DNA from: Methanobacteriaceae archaeon
Lineage (GTDB): Archaea > Methanobacteriota > Methanobacteria > Methanobacteriales > Methanobacteriaceae
Direction of reading: 5' to 3'
DNA length: 16,411 nucleotides
NCBI GenBank assembly: GCA_011620845.1
Contig: WOYJ01000106.1
Location: forward strand, 1 to 16,411
Both the position numbers and the translations under genes were made by a program. The notes under the pieces are model-generated. The model worked only from the letters and a program-made list of their open reading frames with translations, was not told the DNA's origin and ran no database searches. Position 1 is the stretch's first letter. Each line of letters starts with the position of its first letter. This document shows positions 7,693 to 15,763 of the stretch, piece after piece.

Positions 7693-9519
7693 ATGAAGAT
7701 AGTTCCGGATACCAGTGTGATTGTGGATGGCAGAATCACCAAGATTGTACAGGACCAGGAATTCACCGGATGTGAAGTGATAATACCAGAAGCAGTGATA
7801 GCTGAACTGGAAAACCAGGCCAACAAGGGAAGAGAAACAGGTTTTAACGGCCTTGAAGAGCTTAAGAACCTGCAAAGATTCTATACAGAAGGTAAGATCA
7901 GTTTGATGTACGTGGGTAGAAGACCCACCCTGGAGGAGATATCCCTGGCCCGTGGCGGTGAGATAGATGCCATGATCAGGGACACTGCCGGAGATCACGA
8001 TGCTGTGCTGGTGACCAGTGATAAAGTGCAGAAGGAAGTGGCCGAAGCCCAGGGACTGGAAGCAATTTACCTCAAACAGGAAATGGTCGGATATAAAGAC
8101 CTGGAAATCGGGAAATACTTCGATGACGACACCATGTCCATCCATCTCAAGGAGAACGTGGTGCCCCTAGCAAAGAAGGGCACTCCGGGTAATATAAAAC
8201 TGGTCAAGGTAGGTAAAAAACCCCTTAGAAGAATTGAAATCGAGAAGATGAGTCGGGAAATCGTGGAGAGAGCCAAGAGCGACTTTAAAAGTTTCATTGA
8301 AATAGAGATGGAGGGGGCCACGGTGATCCAGTTCAGGGAATACCGTATATCCATTGCTAAGCCACCATTTTCCGATGGAATGGAAATTACAGTGGTAAGG
8401 CCAGTGGCCAGAGTCTCCCTGGAAGATTACCGGTTACCAGATAAACTTTTGGAACGTTTACGTGACACTGCCAAGGGTGTGTTAATAGCAGGGCCACCAG
8501 GGGCGGGTAAAACCACCTTTGCCCAGGCAGCTGCTGATTTCTACAGTAAAGACTTAGGGGCCATAGTGAAGACCATGGAATCACCCCGTGACCTGCAGGT
8601 AGGAGATGACGTAACCCAGTACGCTCCATTAGAGAAGGATATGGGTAAAACAGCAGATATTCTGCTCCTGGTCCGTCCTGATTATACCATCTATGATGAA
8701 CTCCGTAAAACCAAGGACTTCCGGATATTTGCGGATATGAGGCTTGCCGGAGTGGGTATGATTGGAGTGGTACATGCCACCAGACCCATAGATGCCATTC
8801 AGAGGATCATCGGCCGGGTGGAGCTGGGAATGATCCCCTCTATTATCGACACCACCATATTCATCCACGACGGAGAGGTGGCCGCGGTATACGATGTTTC
8901 CCTCACAGTGAAGGTGCCCACCGGTATGGTAGAGGCAGACCTGTCCCGTCCAGTGATAGAAATCAGGGACTTCCTGAACGGGGATCTGAAGCATGAAATC
9001 TACACCTATGGTGAACAGACCATCGTCATGGAAGTAAGTCCCACCAAATTCCAGAAGACACCCATCCAGAAGATAGCTGAGAGGGAAATCACCCAGGAAA
9101 TCAAACGGAGAATACCCCGGGCCACGGTAGATGTGGATATGAAGTCAGATAAACGGGCCACCGTCTGGATAGACGAGAAGAACATCCCCAAATTAATCGG
9201 TAAGAAGGGTAAAACCATCGATGAGGTGGAAAAGAAGCTGGGCATCAACATAGGCGTGGAATCCCTGCAATCCCGCGCCCGGGAAGAGGAAGTTTCCAGT
9301 GTGGATGTGGAAATTGCTGGAAATTACGTGGTCTTGAATTTTGATAAAGAGTTTGTAGGAACACCCTTCGATATCCTGGTTGATGAAGACTACCTCTTCA
9401 CTGCAACCGTGGGTAAAAAAGGAAATATAAAGATTAAAAAAGACATAGAACTGGCCAATATCATATTAGATGCTCTGAAGCAGAACAGATCCATACTGGC
9501 CAGGTTAAGGAATGAATAA
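7693..9519 (+). CDS. PIN-domain / P-loop ATPase / KH-domain protein (COG1855 type)
   Basis: This 608-residue protein fuses three modules. Residues 1-125 form a PIN nuclease domain with the acidic set Asp6 (PDTSVIVDG), Glu38/Glu40 (EAVIAELE), Asp92 and Asp97 (EIDAMIRD) and Asp110 (VTSDK). Residues 250-400 are a PilT/VirB11-like ATPase with Walker A GPPGAGKT at 267-274, the LLVRPDYTIYDEL segment at 325-337, and GVVHATRPIDAIQR. Residues 490-525 are a KH-like RNA-binding unit with GKKG at 503-506. The family is archaeal and uncharacterised; an RNA-directed, ATP-driven nuclease is a reasonable inference. ATG 7693 is chosen because GGAG at 7680-7683 is correctly spaced, while ATG 7672 and 7678 lie inside hisI. 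It begins one base after the hisI stop and the next gene follows after 20 bases. Confidence 0.93.
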   Translation: MKIVPDTSVIVDGRITKIVQDQEFTGCEVIIPEAVIAELENQANKGRETGFNGLEELKNLQRFYTEGKISLMYVGRRPTLEEISLARGGEIDAMIRDTAGDHDAVLVTSDKVQKEVAEAQGLEAIYLKQEMVGYKDLEIGKYFDDDTMSIHLKENVVPLAKKGTPGNIKLVKVGKKPLRRIEIEKMSREIVERAKSDFKSFIEIEMEGATVIQFREYRISIAKPPFSDGMEITVVRPVARVSLEDYRLPDKLLERLRDTAKGVLIAGPPGAGKTTFAQAAADFYSKDLGAIVKTMESPRDLQVGDDVTQYAPLEKDMGKTADILLLVRPDYTIYDELRKTKDFRIFADMRLAGVGMIGVVHATRPIDAIQRIIGRVELGMIPSIIDTTIFIHDGEVAAVYDVSLTVKVPTGMVEADLSRPVIEIRDFLNGDLKHEIYTYGEQTIVMEVSPTKFQKTPIQKIAEREITQEIKRRIPRATVDVDMKSDKRATVWIDEKNIPKLIGKKGKTIDEVEKKLGINIGVESLQSRAREEEVSSVDVEIAGNYVVLNFDKEFVGTPFDILVDEDYLFTATVGKKGNIKIKKDIELANIILDALKQNRSILARLRNE

Positions 9520-9539
9520 GGCCAGATGAGACGAATATC

Positions 9540-10322
9540 ATGAAGATCAGCATCTCCACCCTACCATATTACCCCCAACCCCTGGAAGAGATCCTGAACA
9601 TCTTAACTGAGTTAAATCAGGGGTACTGTGAGATTATAAACGAGTATCCCCATGATAACCTGGACTGTGATGTTTTAAACTCGTATGATATAGAGTACAC
9701 GATCCATGCCCCATTATCTGATATGAACGTGGCATCCCACAACCAGCGTATAAGAAATTCCTCGGTGGCTGAAATCAAGAAATCCATGGATACAGCCAGT
9801 AAATTAGGTTCAGAAGTGGTGGTGGTCCACCCAGGCCATACTCCCATCCTGGGGCGTAAATTAGCCATGAAGATCATGGATTACAACCTGGAATCCCTGC
9901 GGGAATGTTCCGGGTACGCCCGGGAAGTGGGGGTTTACATGTGCGTGGAGAACATGCCAGACATAGAAGGCCTGCTCTTTAAAGACTTAAATGAACTGGA
10001 AGAATTAATACTGGATATAGACGCTTATATGACATTAGATGTTGGTCATGCCCATAACAACGGTTTCAGTGTGGAGGATATGCTTAAATATTCCCGTATA
10101 AAGCACATCCACCTGTCAGATAATGACGGTTCCTACGACAGCCACCAGGCCCTGGGAAACAACAGGGATGATAATGGTCTGGACTTCAATTCTTTGTTGG
10201 ATGGGCTTGGAAGGATTAAATATGACGGTCAACTGGTGGTGGAAGTGGAAGAACCATCCGCCGTAGAAGAAAGTATCAACTACCTCACCCATCTAGACTT
10301 CACTGGTGTTTTCCAGGTTTAA
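9540..10322 (+). CDS. Sugar phosphate isomerase/epimerase-like TIM-barrel protein (COG1082, AP endonuclease 2 superfamily)
   Basis: The 260-residue protein has the metal-site pattern of the xylose-isomerase-like/AP endonuclease 2 barrel: IHAPL (His56), VVVHPGH (His97), CVENMP (Glu137), LDVGHA (Asp167, His170), HIHLSDNDG (His191, Asp194), DSHQALG (His202) and VVEVEEP (Glu235, Glu237). These would bind two or three divalent metals. Members include sugar epimerases, endonuclease IV and many unknown archaeal proteins; at 260 residues it is a little shorter than endonuclease IV, and I see no evidence for DNA repair over sugar isomerisation. The start at ATG 9540 lies 20 bases after the PIN-ATPase stop, with only a weak purine-rich GATGAGA before it. 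Operon position between the ATPase and the PAP2 gene gives no clear pathway. Confidence 0.85.
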   Translation: MKISISTLPYYPQPLEEILNILTELNQGYCEIINEYPHDNLDCDVLNSYDIEYTIHAPLSDMNVASHNQRIRNSSVAEIKKSMDTASKLGSEVVVVHPGHTPILGRKLAMKIMDYNLESLRECSGYAREVGVYMCVENMPDIEGLLFKDLNELEELILDIDAYMTLDVGHAHNNGFSVEDMLKYSRIKHIHLSDNDGSYDSHQALGNNRDDNGLDFNSLLDGLGRIKYDGQLVVEVEEPSAVEESINYLTHLDFTGVFQV

Positions 10323-10360
10323 AAATTCCATAATAAAAAACTCTTTTTAGGTGTAAGTAC

Positions 10361-11002
10361 ATGCTTGAGGCAATTTTGGCTGATCAAAACATTTATTTAT
10401 TCTATTTAATCAATGGCGGCCTTGAAAATTCCTTCTTTAATTTCATCATGCCTCTTTTAACCAATTTTGGTAATTTTTTTGTCTGGACCATCATATGCCT
10501 TTTAATCTATCTTTTCGGGGGTAGACTCGGCAGGGAAGTGGCCGTGCTTGGCCTGCTCGCCCTTATTTTAAGCAACGTACTGGTGATCCTGTTGAAGTTC
10601 ATTATAGCTGAGCCCAGACCCTTCTTAGCCCTGCCCAACGTTGACTTGTTAACCCCTGAAAGTGGAAGTTCTTTCCCTTCAGGACATACCGCATCCGTTT
10701 TTGCTGCTGCAACAGCGATTGGACTGAAATATCATCAAAAAGCTAAGGGAAAAAAGTACTGGTTGATCTATCCCCTTCTCCTCTTTGCTATGGTGGTAGG
10801 ATTCTCCCGGATCTATGTGGGGGTGCATTATCCTTATGATGTAATAGTTGGAGCCTTACTCGGAGTGATATGTGCTTTGATAATCCTGAAATATGAAGAT
10901 ATGATCTTTAAAAGTAAATTTGCTCATATAATCCGTTTAGATAAGGTTTTAGCATTCGAGCCCCGGGATAGATTGAAGAGAATATTTAATAAAACCACCT
11001 GA
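10361..11002 (+). CDS. PAP2-superfamily membrane phosphatase
   Basis: The 213-residue protein carries the full lipid-phosphatase signature: C1 KFIIAEPRP (Lys79, Arg86, Pro87), C2 FPSGHT (His109, the general acid) and C3 SRIYVGVHYPYD (Arg150, nucleophile His156, Asp160). About five or six hydrophobic spans are visible (for example 35-53, 58-78, 105-122, 133-148, 160-177), placing the active site at the membrane face. Known members act on phosphatidic acid, undecaprenyl diphosphate or other lipid phosphates; in an archaeon a polyprenyl or archaetidyl phosphate is plausible but inferred. AGGTG at 10349-10353 precedes ATG 10361. It is probably the last gene of the hisS operon, 38 bases after the isomerase-like gene. 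The C-terminal 35 residues are charged and cytoplasmic. Confidence 0.92.
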   Translation: MLEAILADQNIYLFYLINGGLENSFFNFIMPLLTNFGNFFVWTIICLLIYLFGGRLGREVAVLGLLALILSNVLVILLKFIIAEPRPFLALPNVDLLTPESGSSFPSGHTASVFAAATAIGLKYHQKAKGKKYWLIYPLLLFAMVVGFSRIYVGVHYPYDVIVGALLGVICALIILKYEDMIFKSKFAHIIRLDKVLAFEPRDRLKRIFNKTT

Positions 11003-11494
11003 TATGTTTAAATTTAACCATCTAATAGGGCAAAATATGGACTATTACTCTGTGAAAATTTAAAAAGAGAGTGGAAATAAGTAGCTGTATACATTGACCC
11101 TTAGTGGAGGCGGTTAATTCCATTTTAAGTCTGTACTGCTACCCGTTGGAATTAAAAATGTTTCTTAAGACGAATTTGAAGATCGAGATTGATCTTAATG
11201 ATGAAAATATTGTGATATCTCCAACGATTTCCACTGATAATGTATCAGGTGTTAGGTAGTATATATATGTTTTTATATGGAGGAATTTTTTTGTGATTTG
11301 ATATAAGTAAACTCCAAAAAACATTGAAGTCTAAATGAAAAATAAAGATGCCGTAGGAGGGTAATCGGCACCCCTTACTTGCGTAAATTCATTCTTGGTA
11401 AAGTTTTTTCTGATGGCTTGATTTTCCTCTGTTTTTTATGATATTAAACCATTACTTATTTTTTCATTTTCAGTTGCGTGAGGAACATGTCCAT
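11003..11494. other. Gene-free spacer with several hairpins
   Basis: No convincing gene lies in these 490 bases. Visible structure: TTAATTCCA (11114-11122) pairs perfectly with TGGAATTAA (11147-11155); AAGATC (11179-11184) pairs with GATCTT (11191-11196); TGCCG (11349-11353) pairs with CGGCA (11366-11370) around a G-rich loop. ATGATGA at 11198-11204 followed by CTGA at 11234-11237 matches the box C and box D consensus of a small guide RNA, but is short and lacks clear inner boxes. A T7 run is at about 11285-11291. A 51-codon GTG-started frame (11104-11259) has no ribosome site and no recognised family. Confidence 0.4.
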
Positions 11495-12153
11495 TCACTG
11501 ATTAGCTTGCTCAACATATTCTGGATGGGATAACACTTCCTTTGGGGTTTGGACAAAACTATCAGAAACCATTTCCTCTATACAGTGGTTCACCAGGTTT
11601 CCAATTGTCTCCTGAGTGGATTCCAGGTGAAACTGAAACCCGAATACTCTATCTTTATAGACAAATGCCTGATGATGGCAGGCGTCACTTTCTGCCAGAC
11701 AGCCTGCGTCTTCTGGTAGGTTGCTGAATGTATCTCCATGCCAGTGAAAAACCATGGGTTCCTTTGGTAAGAAGGAGAACAGAGGTGAGATTCTTGCTTC
11801 TTCTTTCAATTTGATCGGGAACCAGTCGATCTCAGGATAGGGATTTTTCCCTATTTTTCCACCCATCACATCTGCGATGATTTGGGCACTCAGGCATATG
11901 CCCATTACTACCTTTCCAGAATCGATGGCCTCCCGGATGAACCGCTTTTCCGGGACAAGCCATAGATATTCATCCTCCTGGTAGATGTTCATGGGCCCAC
12001 CCATAACCACCAGCCAGTCAAAATCTGATTTGGCTGGAAGTTTTTCATGATTGTATAGGTGTGTGCTGGTTACACTGCAGCCTCTTTAGTTGCCCAGGTA
12101 AGTATGCTCCCGGGATTTTCAAAGTGAACGTGCTGTATGTAGTGGAGCCTCAT
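11495..12153 (-). pseudogene. Class I glutamine amidotransferase gene with one frameshift
   Basis: On the minus strand ATG 12153, preceded by a very good AAGGAGGT (12165-12158), opens MRLHYIQHVHFENPGSILTW and stops at TAA 12072-12070. Shifting frame there gives VTSTHLYNHEKLPAKSDFDW, then VVMGGPMNIYQEDEYLW and an intact remainder of the domain to 11495. The joined protein is about 219 residues, near normal for stand-alone GATase1 proteins of the GuaA-like COG0518 group. The catalytic Cys is in MGICLSAQ (codon 11896-11894) and the His/Glu pair in FQFHLES. The usual nucleophile elbow G-x-C-x-G has Ser in place of the last Gly. The distal part is still open from ATG 12010 for 171 codons, but lacks the first strands. 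One lesion suggests recent loss or a sequence error. Confidence 0.8.
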
Positions 12154-12373
12154 ATTTACCTCCTTGGTCATAAGCCCTTAATACTTTTATCGGAAGTCGG
12201 AAGCATAATTCTGTTAATACGATTGTTTATCTTTCTATATAAAGTTACGTGATGAGAACACCCTGTCAATTTATTGCCCACTTCAGTTGGTTAGATTAAG
12301 ATGAAAAATCATTTTATGACTTTTATAAAAGCAAAACAGAAGTATATAACATTTAAAATAAAAAAAGTGGTGT

Positions 12374-12504
12374 AAACATATATGTTTTTTTGTTTCCAGT
12401 GTTAACAGTACACTGATTCCTAAAGTAACCCCTAATAAAATAATCAAATTCCTTAAATATATCGTTATTTAAAATTAACAGTAACTAAAAAATTTAGGGA
12501 GAGT
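12374..12504 (+). promoter_or_regulatory. Probable npdG promoter region with palindromes
   Basis: The spacer 12154-12511 holds no gene. TTAAATATAT at 12453-12462 is a good TATA-like box about 50 bases before the npdG ATG, and GGGAGAG at about 12498-12504 is its ribosome site. Upstream, AAACATATATGTTT (12374-12387) is a perfect 14-base palindrome running into T's to 12391, and CAGTGT (12397-12402) pairs with ACACTG (12410-12415) across 7 bases. TTAACAGTA occurs at 12402-12410 and again at 12475-12483, on either side of the TATA box. A regulator-binding role is inference. Confidence 0.45.
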
Positions 12505-12511
12505 TCTTCTT

Positions 12512-13180
12512 ATGAAAATCGCAATAGTAGGCGGGACAGGAGATCAAGGCTTAGGATTAGCATTAAGATTTGCAAAAGCAGGTGAAGAGGTAATAATTGG
12601 CTCTAGAGATGTTAAAAAAGCATTAAATGCCGTGAACTTGGTTAAAAACATGATCAAGGAAGAGATAAACAATATTCAAGCAGCCACCAATAGTGAAGCG
12701 GCTCAAAAAGGAGACATCGTTTTTCTAACCGTGCCTTTACAGGCCCAGATGGCCACACTCAGCAGCATAAAGGATGATGTAGAGGGGAAGATAATAGTAG
12801 ATGCAACAATCCCCCTGGAAAGCTGTATAGGCGGTTCTCCAGTCCGATTCGTTAGCGTATGGGAAGGTTCTGCCGTGGAAAGAACTGCAGAATTCCTGAA
12901 GGATAAAGATGTCCAGGTGATATCCGCTTTCAACAACATCAGCGCAGCCTCACTCACCAACATCGACTCAGAGGTGGACTGCGACTGCCTGATATCCGGA
13001 GAAGATGAAGAAGCAAAGGCCCTGGTAATGGAACTTGCCGAAAAGATACCCGGTGTCAGATCCATCGACTGCGGAGGCCTGGAAAACGCCCGTATAGTGG
13101 AAAAGATCACACCCTTACTGATAAACCTGAACATCAGAAACCGGATAAAAGTGGCGGGAATAAGGATCACCGGTCTTTAA
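12512..13180 (+). CDS. npdG: F420H2:NADP+ oxidoreductase
   Basis: NpdG passes hydride between reduced coenzyme F420 and NADP+, the main NADPH source in many methanogens. The 222-residue protein begins KIAIVGGTGDQGLGLALRF, with the dinucleotide loop GGTGDQG at 7-13, and has GSRD at 30-33 where the NADP phosphate binds. The rest matches the family: FLTVPLQAQM (71-80), VDATIPLESCIGGS (96-109), AFNNISA (139-145), VDCDCLISG (155-163), IDCGGLENAR (185-194) and PLLINLNI (201-208). Full length and intact. The start is fixed by GGGAGAG just upstream and by the N-terminal Rossmann strand. It seems to have its own promoter, since a broken minus-strand gene lies upstream. hxlB follows after 78 bases. Confidence 0.97.
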   Translation: MKIAIVGGTGDQGLGLALRFAKAGEEVIIGSRDVKKALNAVNLVKNMIKEEINNIQAATNSEAAQKGDIVFLTVPLQAQMATLSSIKDDVEGKIIVDATIPLESCIGGSPVRFVSVWEGSAVERTAEFLKDKDVQVISAFNNISAASLTNIDSEVDCDCLISGEDEEAKALVMELAEKIPGVRSIDCGGLENARIVEKITPLLINLNIRNRIKVAGIRITGL

Positions 13181-13258
13181 CCGGAACATCTTTTAACCAT
13201 AACCAGATAATTCTATTATTATAATCTAAAATTTAAAACTTTGAGGCGGTTAAAACAT

Positions 13259-13843
13259 ATGGAGTACATAAAAAGAACAGCCCAGGAAATAACCAAACAC
13301 GCCCTGTCAGTTATAGGCCAGATAGACAAGGTCCAGAAGGATAAGATGATAGGGACCATCATAGATTCTGACGCCATCTTCATCGTGGGCAGTGGAAGGT
13401 CAATACTCATTGGAAAAGCATTTGCCATGCGTCTGATGCACCTTGGCTTCACCGTGTATGTGGTGGGAGATGTAACCACCCCGGCCATAAAGGAATCCGA
13501 CTGCCTCATCGCCATATCGGGATCTGGTGAAACCAAGCTGGTAACCACCGCCGCCCACACTGCACAGGAAATCGGGGCAACTGTGGTGGGTATAACCACC
13601 AATCCCAATTCCACGCTGGGAAAATACATTGATGTTAATGTAAACATCGACAGTAAGTCCAAGGAACCATGGGAACACCCATTATCCACTGCACTAAAGG
13701 GTAACTATGATGATCTGGCACCTATGGGGACTTTATTTGAAGATAGTACCTATCTCTTCCTGGACGGGCTTATTGCCGAGTTCATGCATCGATTGGGTAA
13801 AAAAGAAGACGACCTGAAGAGAAGACATGCTACTATGGAATAA
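13259..13843 (+). CDS. hxlB: 6-phospho-3-hexuloisomerase
   Basis: HxlB (Phi) interconverts 3-hexulose-6-phosphate and fructose-6-phosphate. In archaea the ribulose-monophosphate route runs in reverse to supply ribulose-5-phosphate and formaldehyde. The 194-residue SIS-domain protein has FIVGSGRSILIGKAFAMRL (41-59) with the phosphate-binding SGRS, AISGSGET (85-92), GITTNPNSTL (111-120), and the diagnostic end LAPMGTLFED (153-162) and KKEDDLKRRHA. ATG 13259 is chosen: GAGGCGG at 13242-13248 fits as its ribosome site, whereas TTG 13241 would use that sequence as codons. The partner synthase (Hps or Fae-Hps) is not in the window. The stop codon falls inside a short direct repeat. A segment near 130-148 (DSKSKEPWEHPLS) is unlike what I recall of other members and may be variable. 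Confidence 0.93.
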   Translation: MEYIKRTAQEITKHALSVIGQIDKVQKDKMIGTIIDSDAIFIVGSGRSILIGKAFAMRLMHLGFTVYVVGDVTTPAIKESDCLIAISGSGETKLVTTAAHTAQEIGATVVGITTNPNSTLGKYIDVNVNIDSKSKEPWEHPLSTALKGNYDDLAPMGTLFEDSTYLFLDGLIAEFMHRLGKKEDDLKRRHATME

Positions 13844-13895
13844 TACTACGCCACTTATAAAATACTAATATGGAATAATACTGCACCACTATAAG
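13834..13895. repeat. Imperfect direct repeat across the hxlB stop codon
   Basis: TATGGAATAATACT occurs at 13834-13847 and at 13869-13882, each followed by a similar 13 bases (ACGCCACTTATAA and GCACCACTATAAG). The units are about 27 bases with a period of 35. The first copy contains the last codons and stop of hxlB, so the second is a duplicated gene end in the spacer before endA. Confidence 0.7.
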
Positions 13896-13976
13896 TATAC
13901 AAAATCCTCCCCCAGGAACGTTGAATAAATGGGAACATTGAACAAATAAGATAATTCAATTAAACCGGGTGTTAAA

Positions 13977-14480
13977 TTGAATTCTGAGCTTAAAAAAGAC
14001 TTGATAATTATAAAAGACGGAAAATCGGAGACTCTACACTTTAAAAGTCACTATGGTAACTTAACAGAAGAAGGTCTACAGCTATCCCTTATTGAAGCCC
14101 TCTATCTCCTGGAGAAGGATAAGATCAAGGTAAACCAGGATGGGAAGGAAGTATCCCTGGATGAGATGCACCAGATAATCCATGATTACGGATTATTTGC
14201 TGATTACCTGGTTTTCCGTGATCTGAGAAACCGGGGCTACATCATCAAAACCGGATTTAAATACGGGTCAGAGTTCCGTCTATACGAAAGGGGAACCACC
14301 CCTGGTGAGGGCCATTCCAACTACTTAGTGAAGGTGGCATCAGAAAATGATCACGTCCCCCTTAAAGACCTCTCCAGTTACGTGCGGGTAGCTCATGGGG
14401 TAAATAAATACCTGCTTCTGGCTGTGGTGGATCAGGAAAATGATATAACCTATTACAACATAGAATGGACCCGTCCTTAA
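13977..14480 (+). CDS. endA: tRNA-splicing endonuclease
   Basis: EndA cuts introns from pre-tRNAs at bulge-helix-bulge sites. The 167-residue protein is the homotetrameric archaeal type. The catalytic triad is visible with exact family spacing: Tyr103 in FRLYERG, His113 in GHSNYLVKV and Lys144 in GVNKYLLLAV (ten and thirty-one residues apart, as in the M. jannaschii enzyme). LFADYLVFRDLRNRGYIIKTGFKYG (73-97) is the strongly conserved core, and IEWTRP a usual C-terminus. The start is TTG 13977 with GGGTG at 13967-13971 ahead of it; no ATG is available before residue 64. The gene is 133 bases after hxlB and 104 bases before trpS. Confidence 0.96.
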   Translation: MNSELKKDLIIIKDGKSETLHFKSHYGNLTEEGLQLSLIEALYLLEKDKIKVNQDGKEVSLDEMHQIIHDYGLFADYLVFRDLRNRGYIIKTGFKYGSEFRLYERGTTPGEGHSNYLVKVASENDHVPLKDLSSYVRVAHGVNKYLLLAVVDQENDITYYNIEWTRP

Positions 14481-14584
14481 AAATTTAGACAACCCCACAA
14501 AAATTAAAAAATATTTCATACATCCCTTTTAATAGATTTTATAGATGTAACTATTCACAGAATGATTTTAAAGAGGTAATAAAC

Positions 14585-15676
14585 TTGATAGATCCATGGA
14601 GTTCAGCCATTATAGATTATGAGAAACTGAGGGAACAGTTCGGAATCAAACCCTTCGCTGATTTACTGGATGATATAGAGGAGCCCCATCCATTAATGAG
14701 GAGGGGTGTTATATTCGGCCATAGAGACTATGGAAGGATAGTCAAGGCCATGCGGGAAGATAATAGTTTTGCCGTGGTCACCGGGATGATGCCCAGTGGT
14801 AAGATGCACATCGGCCATAAAATGGTGGTTGACCAGCTCATTTGGTACCAGAAAAAGGGAGCAGAGATCTACATCCCCATAGCCGATATGGAATCCTACT
14901 CCGCAAGGGGGGTGGACTTTGAAACCTCCAGGAAGCTGGTTGTAGAAGAGTACATCACCAACTACATCGCCCTGGGACTGGACTTTGAAGATAAAGATTT
15001 TCACATCTACCTGCAGTCTGAAAACAAGGTGGTGAATGACCTGGCCTATAAGCTAGCCAAGAAAGTTAACTTGAGCGAACTCAAGGCCATCTATGGTTTT
15101 TCTAACAGCACCAACTTGGCCCATGTTTACGTGCCCCTGATCCAGGTGGCTGATATCCTCCATCCGCAGCTTGAGGAATTTGGAGGTCCCAAACCCACCG
15201 TGGTCCCGGTCGGTCCTGATCAGGACCCCCATATCAGGCTCACCAGGGATATCGCCGAAAGGTTCAAATCAACCTACCACTTCATCTCACCATCCTCCAC
15301 CTATCACCGGTTTATAACCGGGCTTACCGGGGATAAGATGTCCAGCAGCAAACCTAAAACCGCCATATTCCTGAGCGACCCCCCAGAAGTGGCGGTTAAA
15401 AAGCTTAAAACCGCAAAAACAGGTGGAAAAGAAACTTTAGGGGAACAGAAGGAAACTGGAGGTGTTCCCGAGGAGTGCGTGGTCTATGAAATGCTGCTCT
15501 ACCACTTAACCCCTGATGATAAGGATCTCAAGGAGATCTACAGAGACTGCCGGGAAGGGAACATCATGTGCGGGCAGTGCAAACAGAATGCTGCGGAACT
15601 GGTGGAAAAGTTCTTCCAGAAACTATCCCTGGAAAGGGAAAAGGCCAGGGATATGGCAAAAAGCATCCTCAGCTGA
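14585..15676 (+). CDS. trpS: Tryptophanyl-tRNA synthetase
   Basis: This class I synthetase charges tRNA-Trp. The 363-residue archaeal/eukaryotic-type protein has the HIGH-class motif as MHIGH at 74-78 (TGMMPSGKMHIGH) and the KMSKS-class motif as DKMSSSK at 250-256. Also present are YIPIADMESYSARG (96-109), VPVGPDQDPH (207-216) and a C-terminal CREGNIMCGQCKQ with three cysteines, a pattern I recall from other archaeal TrpRS. TTG 14585 is the start, with GAGGT at 14573-14577. The 104-base spacer has AT-rich TATA-like sequence (about 14526-14543), so it may have its own promoter; TACATC (14519-14524) and GATGTA (14544-14549) flank that element. Confidence 0.97.
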   Translation: MIDPWSSAIIDYEKLREQFGIKPFADLLDDIEEPHPLMRRGVIFGHRDYGRIVKAMREDNSFAVVTGMMPSGKMHIGHKMVVDQLIWYQKKGAEIYIPIADMESYSARGVDFETSRKLVVEEYITNYIALGLDFEDKDFHIYLQSENKVVNDLAYKLAKKVNLSELKAIYGFSNSTNLAHVYVPLIQVADILHPQLEEFGGPKPTVVPVGPDQDPHIRLTRDIAERFKSTYHFISPSSTYHRFITGLTGDKMSSSKPKTAIFLSDPPEVAVKKLKTAKTGGKETLGEQKETGGVPEECVVYEMLLYHLTPDDKDLKEIYRDCREGNIMCGQCKQNAAELVEKFFQKLSLEREKARDMAKSILS

Positions 15677-15763
15677 GATTCACAAACATATTTATACCGG
15701 AGTGTAAATCATTAATAAACAAATTTAAACAGATTATCAGAGAAAGAGGAATGGTAGCATACC

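Noticed and set aside
7645..8145. 166-codon minus-strand frame opposite hisI and the PIN-ATPase
   Set aside because: It lies wholly within two clearly recognised plus-strand genes and has no family resemblance.
11104..11259. 51-codon GTG-started frame (also ATG 11158) in the spacer after the PAP2 gene
   Set aside because: No ribosome site, no recognised family, and it overlaps the hairpins; coding cannot be supported.
11341..11380. TGCCG/CGGCA hairpin with a GGAGGG loop as a riboswitch or tRNA fragment
   Set aside because: The stem is only five pairs and no tRNA arms or known riboswitch core could be traced around it.
14519..14549. TACATC/GATGTA dyad upstream of trpS as a tryptophan-responsive operator
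   Set aside because: It does not match the TGTACA-type TRP box I recall for methanogen TrpY control, and a 6-base dyad in AT-rich DNA is weak evidence.
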